NCBI RefSeq assembly: GCF_022513585.1
Contig: NZ_JAKWBF010000010.1
Location: forward strand, 1-64,000
Direction: 5' to 3'
From: Gordonia gummivorans
GTDB lineage: Bacteria; Actinomycetota; Actinomycetes; Mycobacteriales; Mycobacteriaceae
Length of the DNA: 64,000 bases
In this document: positions 49,149 through 57,874 of the stretch, piece by piece
Layout of the letters: each line of letters starts with the position of its first letter
Position numbering within the stretch: the stretch's first letter is position 1
Position numbers and translations under genes: made by a program
The notes under the pieces: model-generated
Database searches by the model: none
Seen by the model: only the letters and a program-made list of their open reading frames with translations
Told to the model about the DNA's origin: nothing

Positions 49149-50137
49149 GTGCCGAGCCGACTCGAGACGTGGTGGTCGAGACCCGACCATTACGCGTGGC
49201 TGGAGTCGTATCTGGCCACCAGGGGACTGTCGCGTCCTGCCGCCATGCTCGTCGGTGGAGCCGTCGCGTTCCTGGGCGGGATCGAGGCCCTGATGATGCT
49301 CACCCCGGCCGGCCCGTCTGCGGGTCCTCCGCAACGAATCGCAGCGATCGCAGTGATCGTCGGCTGCGGTGTCACGGCCACCTTCTGGTTTCGCTTGAAA
49401 TGGCCATCGCGGACGCAGTCGACGGTGTTTGTCATGGTGTCCGCACTGTTGATGGCGGTGTCGTGTCTGATCGAATCCGACCCGATGTCGTCCATCGCCG
49501 CGTGCGGACTGTTCGGGATCCTCGCCGGCTACGCCGTGATCTTCCATTCGGTCCGCGTGATCGTGTTCGTCATTGCGGTCGCTGTCCCGGTGGCGGCGGT
49601 ATTGGCTGTGCGCATAGCCGAGGAAGCCGATCCGGTCTTGGCAGTATCGAAACTTCTCGCCGTCCTGGGGGGATCACGATCGTCCCGATGATCTGTCACC
49701 TGCTGATGAAGACGTTGGCGCCCGACGCCGTGAACTCCGACGTCGACGCACTCACCGGCCTGCTCAATCGTCGCGGCCTCGAAGTTCGTGCCAAGGAGCT
49801 CGCCGGCGATCACACCCACCGCCGCGTCGATGTGATGATGGCGGTCATCGATCTCGACAGGTTCAAGTTGATCAACGACACCCACGGTCACGAAGCAGGA
49901 GACCGAGTCCTGATCGCCGTCGCCGCCACATTGACCGGCGCCAGCGGCAATTCCGCGCTCGTGGCTCGGATCGGGGGCGAGGAGTTCGTGGTCGTCGAAC
50001 TCGGCGGGCCAACCGACGCACAGCGGTTCGGGGATGCTCTTACCGAGTCGAGTCGGAGTGAACCATGCGGAGTGACGGCGAGGGTCGGCGTCGCAATCGG
50101 CCCGCCCGCATTCACACGTCAATCGCGCACCGGGTAG
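49149..50137 (+). pseudogene. Diguanylate cyclase, frameshifted and C-terminally truncated
   Basis: Starts at GTG 49149 (GGGAGG upstream). Five or six hydrophobic segments (about residues 30-170) are followed by a GGDEF domain with DALTGLLNRRG, DLDRFKLINDTHGHEAGD and the active IGGEEF. The two parts are in different frames. A run of six G at 49667-49672 lies at the break, and one extra G would join them. The domain also stops short after RVGVAIG, losing its final helix. c-di-GMP synthesis is not expected unless the frameshift is phase-variable or a sequencing error. Confidence 0.75.
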
Positions 50138-50889
50138 GCCGTGCAGTTCGGCCAACGCGGCGACCCGCCGACGTCCCAGGGTGCGCGGGTCGTGGCGGCA
50201 CACCCGCACCTCGATCAGCTGGGCGAGACGTTGGCGCAGGAACTCGCCATGCTCGGCCGGCACCGTCGCATCAATACTGGCGTGGCCATGCGCATCGTCA
50301 CGCACGATCACGTTCTGGTGGCGGTCGCCGAAATCCTCGCGCGCATCCGCGGCAGCATCGGGGTCGAGGGTGATGATCAACTCCGCCAACTGCGACCGCA
50401 ACGTCGTATCCAGAGTGGGGCGCGCCGCCAACTCCAACGCCAGCGGCTCCACCTCCACACGCACCGACTCCGCGAGTACTTCCAGGACGCGGGTGATCAC
50501 CAACGCCCGCGACGTCGCGAGATCCCCATCCAGGTAGGCCAACCGAACCCGATCCATTCCGGTCAGGGCGATGCCCAGCTCGATCCAGCGGTGCGCGGTC
50601 GAGCGCGACACCCCCACCCGCAGTGACGCTTCCCCGACGCGGCCTTCTCCGCTGCTACCGGGTCAGCGCGGTGGGGGTCGGGGTCACCCAGCATGTCGTT
50701 GTAGACGCTGTGACCGATCTTGTGGGCTAGCAGCACCGTGCGGGCTTCGGCGCGGCGGGTGTGGCGCAGTTCGCGCAGAGCGTGCTGTTCCAACCCCAAC
50801 GTGGAGGCAGCGCGGATCGCCGCGTCATCGGCCACGGGATCGGTGAAGGTGAACACGCGCAGCGCCTTTCGAGCGACAAGGGTCAACAA
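50095..50889 (-). pseudogene. DUF222/13E12-type gene remnant, HNH domain missing
   Basis: DUF222 sequence in two frames: an N-terminal part (AASTLGLEQHALRELRHTRR, YNDMLGDPD) in one, then VGVSRSTAHRWIELG and on to the CECGRADC block in another, with the frame change near 50645. Beyond about 50095 the sequence is the diguanylate cyclase, so the HNH endonuclease end is lost. The related REP13E12 family in mycobacteria is repetitive and can recombine, which may explain the junction. Confidence 0.65.
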
Positions 50890-51073
50890 ACCGTCGTCAT
50901 CAGCACTGTCATCAAAGAAGTTGCGCAGTCATTTCGTGAACTGAGAACAGACTATCGCGAGGGTCTGACAAGAATCGTTGTGCTGGTGTTGTGCCTGGTC
51001 AAAGGGGGTTGCCGACGTTGTTGGCTCACCAAGTGGTCTCGACACGACGCCTCGCCCAGGGGCTCGGAGTCGG

Positions 51074-51161
51074 CTCGACCAGCGAGGGTTGCTCGACCAG
51101 CGTGGGGTGCGACTCGACCAGCGTGGGTGGCTCCGCCCGATGGCGATCGACCAGCGGAGGG
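51074..51161 (+). repeat. CTCGACCAGCG short tandem-like repeats
   Basis: Units start at 51074, 51092 and 51113 (CTCGACCAGCGTGGGTG type), with a further TCGACCAGCG at 51147. The 50890-51181 region otherwise holds no gene and separates the 13E12 remnant from the cyclase gene's stop codon. Confidence 0.5.
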
Positions 51162-51181
51162 CGACACCGTATCGAGATCAA

Positions 51182-51985
51182 TCAGCGCAGTGCAAGGACC
51201 CGCGCCGGTCCGCCGGTCCCGCCGGCGAACCGTGGTGCCCCGACCACGACCGTCGCCCCGACCGCCGGCACCGCGGTCAGGTTGGCGAGCGCCTCCACCG
51301 CGTACCGACCGGAACCGAGGATGGCGGTGTGCGCGGCGGTGGCGTCACGGATGTCGACGCTGAGGGTGTCGGTGCCGATCGCGACCACGGCTCGCTCGGC
51401 CACAAGCATTCGCACGGCCGCACCGGAGAAGCCCGCGGCGTCGGCCCCGCCGGTCCGCGGCTGCCAGCCGGTGTGCAGCGCGACGAGTGAGCCCCGCGGG
51501 ATTCGACCATGCCGTTTCTCGAATGCCACCAGATCGGCCTCGGTGAGCACGGTCCGTGGATCTCGTCGTGCCCGACCGGCGATGCTCACCACCACCAGCG
51601 GCGCCACCAGGTCGGCCGGGTCGATCCGATCGACGGTGATCCCGGTTCCGATCTTGTGCGCCGGCGCATCCACATGCGTGCCGGAGTGCTCGGCGAACGA
51701 CACCCAGTTGGTCGCGTACCCCGAATTGCTCGCGCCGACACGCGATGTCGGCACCGACGCGAACGGAGCATTGCCGGGCCACCTCGGGAATGACGGTGAC
51801 AGCACATGCGTCAGGTCCACCACACGCCCGGCCGGCACACCCATCGCCGGTGACCCGACCGCGCTCCCCGCAACCGCTGCTGCCGACACGCCGGTCGCGA
51901 CCCCGGCCGCCACACGGAGTGCTTGTCGGCGAGACAGTCGTCGGGCTTCGTCATGTGCGTGACGGACCACCGAGTCGTCGCACAT
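51182..51985 (-). CDS. Cyclase-family hydrolase with Tat signal
   Basis: 267 residues from ATG 51985 (5 bp after the sugar dehydrogenase stop). The N-terminus has SRRQALRVAAG, a twin-arginine signal, then a hydrophobic stretch. The metal motif HSGTHVDAPAH (HxGTHxDxPxH) identifies the cyclase family, which includes kynurenine formamidase. With the Tat signal it should act outside the membrane as a folded metal enzyme. The last gene of a long minus-strand run. Substrate not deducible. Confidence 0.86.
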   Translation of the reverse strand: MCDDSVVRHAHDEARRLSRRQALRVAAGVATGVSAAAVAGSAVGSPAMGVPAGRVVDLTHVLSPSFPRWPGNAPFASVPTSRVGASNSGYATNWVSFAEHSGTHVDAPAHKIGTGITVDRIDPADLVAPLVVVSIAGRARRDPRTVLTEADLVAFEKRHGRIPRGSLVALHTGWQPRTGGADAAGFSGAAVRMLVAERAVVAIGTDTLSVDIRDATAAHTAILGSGRYAVEALANLTAVPAVGATVVVGAPRFAGGTGGPARVLALR

Positions 51986-51990
51986 CCGCG

Positions 51991-53190
51991 TCAGCCCACC
52001 CAACGCACGCGCAACAGTTTGTCGGCGCTGCCGCCGTTGCTGGTGGTCACCAGCAGCGACCCATCGCGGGCCACGGCCACCGCGCGCAGCCGACCGTATC
52101 GTTCCTGCAGGGCCTCGACCACCGACACCGTCCGACGACCATCCGCGGACAACCGCACGAACACGAGACGCTTACCCTTCAACGCCGAGATCACCAGGCC
52201 ACCGCTGAACGGGCCCCACCCGGTCGACGGCAGGAACGTCGCATCGGGTGTGGCGATCGTCGACGACCCTGAACGCCACACCGCCCCGATCGCGCCCGGA
52301 ACGCGGACGGGATCGGTCATCGGCACGGACTCGTCGTAGATGACGGGTGCGCGGTCGGGCCGGTAGCCGTAGTTGCCGCCGGAGCGCAGCAGATTCAGTT
52401 CGTCGTCGCGGTCGGTGCCCTGCTCGATCGCGTACACGCGTCCGGTGCCGGGCTGCACCGCGACGCCCTGCACGTTGCGGTGCCCCAAGCTGTAGATCGG
52501 GCTGCGCGGATTCGGATTCCCCGCTGCGGCAGTGCCATTCAGATTGACGTGTAACACCTTGCCGCCCAGTGAGTTCCAGCTCTGTGGGTTACCCGGGATG
52601 GCGTTGTCGCCGGTGCCGATCCACAGTGACCTGCCCGACGCGGTCAGTCCACAACCCGCGTGCCGCCCCGACGCGTTGACCGGGATTCCCGACAGCACCG
52701 TGCGCTCGCGATGGGCGCGAATCCAATCGCCGCTGATCCGCCAGGCCACCACGTTGATGACCTGACCCGTATTGGGCCACGGCAGAGGCAGATTCGCGAC
52801 TTCACCCGGGATCGACGGCGCACCAGGCCGGGTCACCTCGGCCTGGCAGGTGTAGAACCGCCGGTTCTGCGCGAAGCCCGGATCGAGGGCGAGGCCCATG
52901 ACGCCCGCCTCCTTGACGGCGAACACCCGCGACAGATCGGCGGCGACCGAGATCTCCCGACCGTCGGGCCGGATGGCCACGAATCCGCCCGCACGTTGGG
53001 TCAGTAGCGCGGTCCCGTCCGGGGCGGCCTCCACATCCCATGGGATGTTCAGGCTCGACGCCAATGTGGTCACCTGCAGGCGTGGCGCCGCGTCGGCGTG
53101 CGGTGCAGTCCAGGCCGTCATGGCGGTGGCCACGGCCGTGGCCACACAGGCGATGGTGATCCGGGCGCGTCCAATTCTGGTGGGGGTCAT
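51991..53190 (-). CDS. PQQ-dependent sugar dehydrogenase (sorbosone/glucose type)
   Basis: 399 residues from ATG 53190. A Sec signal peptide (ARITIACVATAVATAMTAW, Ala-rich) leads into a six-bladed propeller. LNIPWDVEAAPDG, LGLALDPGFAQNRRFYTC-like, GRHAGCGLT and GHRNVQGVAV blocks with the IEQGTDRDDELNLL active-site region fit soluble PQQ glucose/sorbosone dehydrogenases (Asd-like). Exported and probably PQQ-using, it would oxidise aldose sugars in the envelope. Cofactor supply is not shown here. Confidence 0.85.
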   Translation of the reverse strand: MTPTRIGRARITIACVATAVATAMTAWTAPHADAAPRLQVTTLASSLNIPWDVEAAPDGTALLTQRAGGFVAIRPDGREISVAADLSRVFAVKEAGVMGLALDPGFAQNRRFYTCQAEVTRPGAPSIPGEVANLPLPWPNTGQVINVVAWRISGDWIRAHRERTVLSGIPVNASGRHAGCGLTASGRSLWIGTGDNAIPGNPQSWNSLGGKVLHVNLNGTAAAGNPNPRSPIYSLGHRNVQGVAVQPGTGRVYAIEQGTDRDDELNLLRSGGNYGYRPDRAPVIYDESVPMTDPVRVPGAIGAVWRSGSSTIATPDATFLPSTGWGPFSGGLVISALKGKRLVFVRLSADGRRTVSVVEALQERYGRLRAVAVARDGSLLVTTSNGGSADKLLRVRWVG

Positions 53191-53242
53191 GGGGGCAACG
53201 TTAATGGTGGGGATAGCGCACCGGAAGGGTTTCGCTCGACCC

Positions 53243-54442
53243 TCAGCCCGCGGGCCGGGCTTGCACAGTCGCCTTCGGCAGGCGCGGTCGCGGCGGCACG
53301 ACGGGCACGAACGCATCTGCGGCACGTCCGGCCAAGGTCGGCGACAAGCCGTTGATGAAGGCGAGGACCTGCTGTTTCTCGTCGCCACGGTAGGGGGTGG
53401 GAACGTAGTCGTTGTAGCTCTCGGTCCGCGACACCCGCGTCGGGATCACCCGATAGTCGACGGATCGCACCTCGCCGTCGACGGTGTGCAGGCGCGCTTG
53501 CAGGATGAAGGTGCGCTTGTCGGTCGGGTTGGAATTGCCACCGAAGGCGAAGTTGCCGAACGAGTAGGCGATGAGCTTGCCGCGGTAGATCTCCATCGAC
53601 TGGATCACGTGCGGGTGCGTGCCCACCACCAGGGCAGCGCCGGCGTCGATCGCGATGTGCGCCAGTCGGGTCTGCACCTCATACGGCGTGTGCTGGGATT
53701 CGATGCCCCAGTGGAAGAACGGGATCACCACGTCGGCCCCCGCGGCCCGCAGCCGCGCGAAGTCGCGTCGGATCTTCGCGACGATCGCGTCGGAATCGGT
53801 CCACGTCTGATATCCGACGAGGCCGATCGTGACGCCCTTGACCGTCCGCAGCAGCGACATGTCGTAATCCGACCCCTCGCTCTCCTCGCCGGCACCGAAG
53901 TACCCGATCCCGGCGGCGCGCAGCGCGGCGAGCGTGTCGTCGAATCCGCGCTGCCCGTAGTCGAAGGTGTGGTTGTTGGCGACGGTGACGACGTCGATCC
54001 CACCGGCGGGCAACGTCTTCGCGAGCGCGGCCTCACCGTGGAAGTGGTACACCTCGCCCTCGCCCTTGTACCGCTTCTCCGGCCACTTCGTCAGCGCCAC
54101 TTCGAAGTTGGCGACGGTGAGATCGTCGGCCTCGAAGTACGGGCGGACGTTGCGGAAGAAGTAGTCCGGCTTGCGGCCGCTCTCCTGCCAGAGGGTCGGC
54201 AGGCTCGACGCGGTGGAGAACTTGTCGTCGGTGCCGAGGATGTTGTCGCCGGTGAAGCTCAGCACCAGGTCGGCAACCCCGGGAGCAGGCGGCGGCGCCT
54301 TCTCAGCGGCCACCACCGCAGCGGGCGACACCTCGAGCGGAGCGATTGACGACGACGCAGCGAGCCCGACGACGGCAACCACCGTCAGGGCGCAACCACC
54401 CACGAGACCCCACGACCGACGCGACACCCTTGCATCCAACAC
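53243..54442 (-). CDS. CapA-family exported metallophosphatase-like protein
   Basis: 399 residues from GTG 54442 (GTG 54427 also possible). A signal-anchor (LVGGCALTVVAVVGLAAS) precedes a calcineurin-like domain: SFTGDNILG metal-binding start, VANFEVALT, VANNHTFDYGQRGFDDTL and FHWGIESQ, with a late VGTHPHVIQ. CapA proteins were named from poly-gamma-glutamate capsule loci, but many act elsewhere. No capB or capC is near, so capsule synthesis is not implied. 52 bp separate it from the sugar dehydrogenase. Confidence 0.85.
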   Translation of the reverse strand: MLDARVSRRSWGLVGGCALTVVAVVGLAASSSIAPLEVSPAAVVAAEKAPPPAPGVADLVLSFTGDNILGTDDKFSTASSLPTLWQESGRKPDYFFRNVRPYFEADDLTVANFEVALTKWPEKRYKGEGEVYHFHGEAALAKTLPAGGIDVVTVANNHTFDYGQRGFDDTLAALRAAGIGYFGAGEESEGSDYDMSLLRTVKGVTIGLVGYQTWTDSDAIVAKIRRDFARLRAAGADVVIPFFHWGIESQHTPYEVQTRLAHIAIDAGAALVVGTHPHVIQSMEIYRGKLIAYSFGNFAFGGNSNPTDKRTFILQARLHTVDGEVRSVDYRVIPTRVSRTESYNDYVPTPYRGDEKQQVLAFINGLSPTLAGRAADAFVPVVPPRPRLPKATVQARPAG

Positions 54443-54477
54443 GATGCACCCGGAACGCGCTGATCGGGCGGCCGATC

Positions 54478-56031
54478 TCAGCGACCGGGCAGGTACTTCA
54501 ATCCACGTACGAAGGCCGGGGTGATGGCCCGATAGATGCTCTGCGGCACCACCGGCATCCGGTCGATACCGAGGAACCGTTGCTCGGCGATGGTCTGCGG
54601 CTCGGTGTACTTGAGCAGACCTTCCTCGCCGTGGCGTCGGCCCATGCCGGAGATACCCATGCCACCCATCGGCGCGGCGGTCGACGCCCACGCCGCGGCG
54701 TAGCCCTCGTTGATGTTGACCGTCCCGGCCCGCAGTTGGTCGGCGATGGCGTTGGCCTCGGCGCTGCTACCGGCGAAGACGCTGGCGTTGAGGCCGTAGC
54801 GGGTCGCGTTGGCGAGTTTGATCGCCTCGTCGGTGGAGTCGACCGGATAGATCGACACCACCGGCCCGAAGGTCTCCTCGCCGTAGCAGGTCATCTCGTC
54901 GGTGACGTCGGCGAGCACGGTCGGCTCGTAGAAGAACGGACCGAGGTCGGCGCGGCGCTTGCCGCCGGCGAGCAGCTTGGCGCCCTTGGCGACGGCGTCG
55001 GCGACATGCGCCTCCGCGGTCTCGACCTGCGCGGCCGACGCCAGCGATCCCATGTCGGCGGTGAAGTCGTAGCTGGCCGACAGCTTCATGGCCGACACGT
55101 ACGCCGCGAACCGGTCGGTGAATTCGTCGGCGATCGCCTTGTCGACGTAGATCCGCTCGATGGAGATGCACAACTGACCCGAGTTCGAGTAGCACGCGCG
55201 CGCCGCGCCCTGCACGGCGTCGGCGATCTTGGCGCCGGCGGTGATGATCATCGGATTCTTGCCGCCGAGTTCCGCGGAGAAGCCGATGAGCCGAGCGCCC
55301 GCCTGCTGCGCCAGCGTTGCCCCGGTCGCCGACGATCCGGTGAACATCACATAGTCGGTCTGCGCGACAATCGCTTGTCCCACAACACTTCCCGGACCCG
55401 GAACAACGGCGAAGAGTTCCTGTGGCAGGCCGGCTCGATAGAGCAGTTCGGCCACCGCGAGCGCGCAGTACGGGGTCTGGCTGTCGGGCTTGATCACCAC
55501 GGCGTTGCCTGCGAGGAGCGCGGCCACCGCGTCGGAGGCGGCCAGCGTCAGCGGGTAATTCCACGGGGAGATCACCCCGACCACGCCCTTGGGCTGGTAG
55601 CGCACCCGGACGCTGGTGGCGCCGGGAAGCATGCCCTTGACCTTGCGGTCGGCCAGCAGCTTGGGCCCTGCGGTCGCGTAGTGCCGCGCGGTCAGCGCGA
55701 CGTCGAGCACCTCTTCCTGGGCGTAGGTCCGCGCCTTGCCGGTCTCGGCCTGCGCGATGTCCATCAGCTCCTGCGCGTTGGCGTAGACCAGCTCGGAGAA
55801 GGCGGCGAGCACCTCGGCGCGTTCCGCCGGGGTGCGCTTGGCCCACCCTTCCTGCGCGCTTCGCGCCCGGGCGACGGCCTTCTCGAGGTCGTCGGCGGTG
55901 GCGACCGGGATGGTGGCCATCTCGACGCCGCTGAACGCCTCGAGCACCGACCGGGTCGGACGGTCGGCGGCGTTGTCGATCGCGACCAGCGCACCCAGTC
56001 GGGCGAAATACTCTGCGGTTGGCTTCGGCAT
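54478..56031 (-). CDS. gabD2: Succinate-semialdehyde dehydrogenase
   Basis: 517 residues from ATG 56031 with AGGAGG upstream. NAD(P)-binding GSSATGATLAQQAG, catalytic Glu in ELGGKNP and Cys in GQLCIS are intact. The best family fit is the GabD2 type (Rv1731-like) converting succinate semialdehyde to succinate. The rraA stop is 11 bp upstream and the CapA start 35 bp downstream. The wider operon links no single pathway, so its metabolic role here is inferred from the family. Confidence 0.9.
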   Translation of the reverse strand: MPKPTAEYFARLGALVAIDNAADRPTRSVLEAFSGVEMATIPVATADDLEKAVARARSAQEGWAKRTPAERAEVLAAFSELVYANAQELMDIAQAETGKARTYAQEEVLDVALTARHYATAGPKLLADRKVKGMLPGATSVRVRYQPKGVVGVISPWNYPLTLAASDAVAALLAGNAVVIKPDSQTPYCALAVAELLYRAGLPQELFAVVPGPGSVVGQAIVAQTDYVMFTGSSATGATLAQQAGARLIGFSAELGGKNPMIITAGAKIADAVQGAARACYSNSGQLCISIERIYVDKAIADEFTDRFAAYVSAMKLSASYDFTADMGSLASAAQVETAEAHVADAVAKGAKLLAGGKRRADLGPFFYEPTVLADVTDEMTCYGEETFGPVVSIYPVDSTDEAIKLANATRYGLNASVFAGSSAEANAIADQLRAGTVNINEGYAAAWASTAAPMGGMGISGMGRRHGEEGLLKYTEPQTIAEQRFLGIDRMPVVPQSIYRAITPAFVRGLKYLPGR

Positions 56032-56042
56032 GGTGCGGCCTC

Positions 56043-56531
56043 CTACTGCTCGGGTCCGACGAGCACGATGCCGTCGTCGTCGGAGTACACGATGTCGCCG
56101 GGAGTGAAGGTCTCGCCGCCGATGGTCAGCGGGATGTCGCGCTCGCCGACGCCGGTCTTGGTGGACTTGCGCGGGTTGGTGCCCAGCGCCTTGACGCCGA
56201 TCTCCATGCCGCCGATGGTCTTGGCGTCCCGGATCGCGCCGTTGACGATGATCCCGACCCAGCCGTTGGAGCGGCCCAACTCGGCGATGATGTCCCCGAC
56301 GAGTGCCGTGTGCACCGACGCCTCACCGTCGATCACCAGCACACCGCCGGGGTTCGACTCCCCCAGGATCGACTTGAGCAGCGCGTTGTCCTGGAAACAC
56401 TTCACCGTGGTGACGCGTCCGACGAACTCCCGATTGCCCCCGTACTGGGTGAACTGCAGATCGCAACTACGGACGGAATCGCCGATCTCGTCGACCAGGT
56501 CGGCGGTCGGGGTGAAGGTCAACTCGCTCAT
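56043..56531 (-). CDS. rraA: RraA-family protein
   Basis: 162 residues from the leaderless ATG 56531. RraA signature: [36 protein letters not shown] strand-helix and the Asp/Arg in [11 protein letters not shown]. coli RraA binds RNase E; many other members are HMG/CHA aldolases, and which applies here is not clear. M. tuberculosis has a similar protein (Rv3853). It is the first gene of the run to 51182 and has an inverted repeat upstream. Confidence 0.88.
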   Translation of the reverse strand: MSELTFTPTADLVDEIGDSVRSCDLQFTQYGGNREFVGRVTTVKCFQDNALLKSILGESNPGGVLVIDGEASVHTALVGDIIAELGRSNGWVGIIVNGAIRDAKTIGGMEIGVKALGTNPRKSTKTGVGERDIPLTIGGETFTPGDIVYSDDDGIVLVGPEQ

Positions 56532-56538
56532 GTCGACC

Positions 56539-56544
56539 AGCATA
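56539..56544 (-). promoter_or_regulatory. -10 element, leaderless start of rraA
   Basis: TATGCT on the minus strand, 7 nt before ATG 56531. Confidence 0.5.
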
Positions 56545-56547
56545 GGT

Positions 56548-56569
56548 GTAACCGCAAGTAGCGGGTTAC
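56548..56569. promoter_or_regulatory. Inverted-repeat operator before rraA
   Basis: GTAACCGC (56548-56555), 5 bp, GCGGGTTAC (56561-56569): arms identical except for one extra G. It lies over the -35 region of the rraA promoter. Confidence 0.45.
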
Positions 56570-56669
56570 TGGTGGGTAGGTTCTGGCGCCGCACCCCCGC
56601 CGCCGGCATGTGCTCGCGTGTCTACCGCTTGCGCGCGATACATCCCGAGCAGATGGGAGAAACGCGAGC

Positions 56670-56700
56670 ACTTGGCCACCGGGGTGTCCGGTGGCCAAGT
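56670..56700 (-). terminator. Terminator of small secreted protein gene
   Basis: 13-bp perfect stem (56670-56682 with 56688-56700) and 5-nt loop, 13 bp after the stop at 56713 on the minus strand. No U tract. Confidence 0.78.
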
Positions 56701-56712
56701 GTCGAGCGCCGC

Positions 56713-57225
56713 CTACGAGCTGCAGATCCGGTTGATGATGGCCCGGTTCACCGGCGAGGTGGTGGGCAGTGAGTAATAGGTCCGCCCCACCCAACGCACA
56801 TTCTTCTTCAGCTTCGGCGACCACACCGCGTTGTCACGGATCCCCAAGATCACACAGCCACCCATCTGCGCCGCCCTCTTCAACTCGCCCGAAGTATGCA
56901 GCCAGCGCGCGATACCGGCGTAGGGAAGTCCCGAACTCCCATAGGCCGGGACAAGTCCGGTCTCGTACAGCGTTCGTGTCTGAGCGGTGGTCAGCACAGT
57001 GTTCTGCTCCATGACAACACCCGCGTCCGGCCAGTACCGCGGCCCGTAGACCGCGGGGAAGGGTGGCCACCCAGGTACGGCCGCCGGTGTCGCCTCCGCA
57101 GCGAAAAGCACCCCATCGGCTCCGCGATTCTCCGGTGGCGCGGCGACGGCCACAGCGCTGAATGCACCCGTCAATGCGAACGTCGCCGAGATCACGACCA
57201 ATGCCATTCGTGTCCATGTCCTCAT
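56713..57225 (-). CDS. Small secreted protein (second of pair)
   Basis: 170 residues from ATG 57225 with GGAAAGG upstream. A signal peptide (MALVVISATFALTGAFSAVAV, cut after an Ala) is followed by a soluble region of about 140 residues. It is rich in aromatics (PGWPPFPAVYGPRYWPDAG) with two Cys (GCVILG and the final NRICSS) that may pair. No family was recognised. It lies 29 bp after another secreted gene and downstream of two LuxR-type regulators on the same strand. Confidence 0.72.
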   Translation of the reverse strand: MRTWTRMALVVISATFALTGAFSAVAVAAPPENRGADGVLFAAEATPAAVPGWPPFPAVYGPRYWPDAGVVMEQNTVLTTAQTRTLYETGLVPAYGSSGLPYAGIARWLHTSGELKRAAQMGGCVILGIRDNAVWSPKLKKNVRWVGRTYYSLPTTSPVNRAIINRICSS

Positions 57226-57254
57226 GTCGTACCTTTCCATTCGTAGTGAGCTGT

Positions 57255-57767
57255 TCAGTAGTTGGAATTGTTTTGTCCGCCGTCGACGCCAGAGTTCGTG
57301 CGACCGCCTCCGTCAACGCCAGAGTTCATGCGGCCGCCGCTGCCACGATGGAAGATCAGTTCCCCGCCGCAAATCTTCTTGTTTCGTACGCCGTACAACG
57401 TGGCCGTCGGCACACCAAGGCGACACACTCGGAACTTCGAGACGCCGTACCTGGGTAACCGCCAGGTGTTGCGGGCGTCGATCTTGCCTGTGGATTCGAG
57501 CGTGCCGAGGTTGCGCCACAAGCCATCGGGAGCGCCGACGCGGACATGCTTGTGCGCCAGTACCACGACGTAGACGCCACCTGTGCGGAACAGTGCCCAC
57601 ACGCCTCCGTCGTTGTCAGTGGCTGCGAGCCACCCGATCGCCTGGCCTGAGGGTTCATCGACTCTCCACCACTGCAGCGGTTCAACCGCCGACGCTTGCC
57701 CTGTCCCGACCAGCGTGCCCACTGCCATCGCAGCTGCGGTGGCGAGGCCTACGATGAATTTCTTCAA
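57255..57767 (-). CDS. Small secreted protein (first of pair)
   Basis: 170 residues from TTG 57767, chosen because AGGAG lies 9 nt upstream; GTG 57812 in frame has no ribosome site. A typical signal peptide (FIVGLATAAAMAVGTLVGTG, ending ASA) precedes a beta-rich region with two Trp and two Cys. The C-terminus repeats NSGVDGG twice and ends NNSNY, a flexible Gly/Asn tail. No family recognised. It follows the LuxR-type genes by 107 bp. Confidence 0.7.
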   Translation of the reverse strand: MKKFIVGLATAAAMAVGTLVGTGQASAVEPLQWWRVDEPSGQAIGWLAATDNDGGVWALFRTGGVYVVVLAHKHVRVGAPDGLWRNLGTLESTGKIDARNTWRLPRYGVSKFRVCRLGVPTATLYGVRNKKICGGELIFHRGSGGRMNSGVDGGGRTNSGVDGGQNNSNY

Positions 57768-57874
57768 GGTTGTGTGCTCCTGTCGTGAAGCGAGGCCCGT
57801 CCCCCGCTTCACCGATGGTCACAACGGAGAAGTCGACACACTAGATGCCCGACTACGCACTTCTGCGTCTGCGA

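Noticed and set aside
53243-54442. Capsule (poly-gamma-glutamate) biosynthesis locus
   Set aside because: Only a CapA-like gene is present; CapB and CapC partners are absent.
54346-56772. An 800-codon open frame on the plus strand
   Set aside because: Antisense to gabD2 and rraA, with no domain or plausible composition. The same applies to other long frames opposite the acyltransferase, Rieske, ABC, GT39 and LuxR genes.
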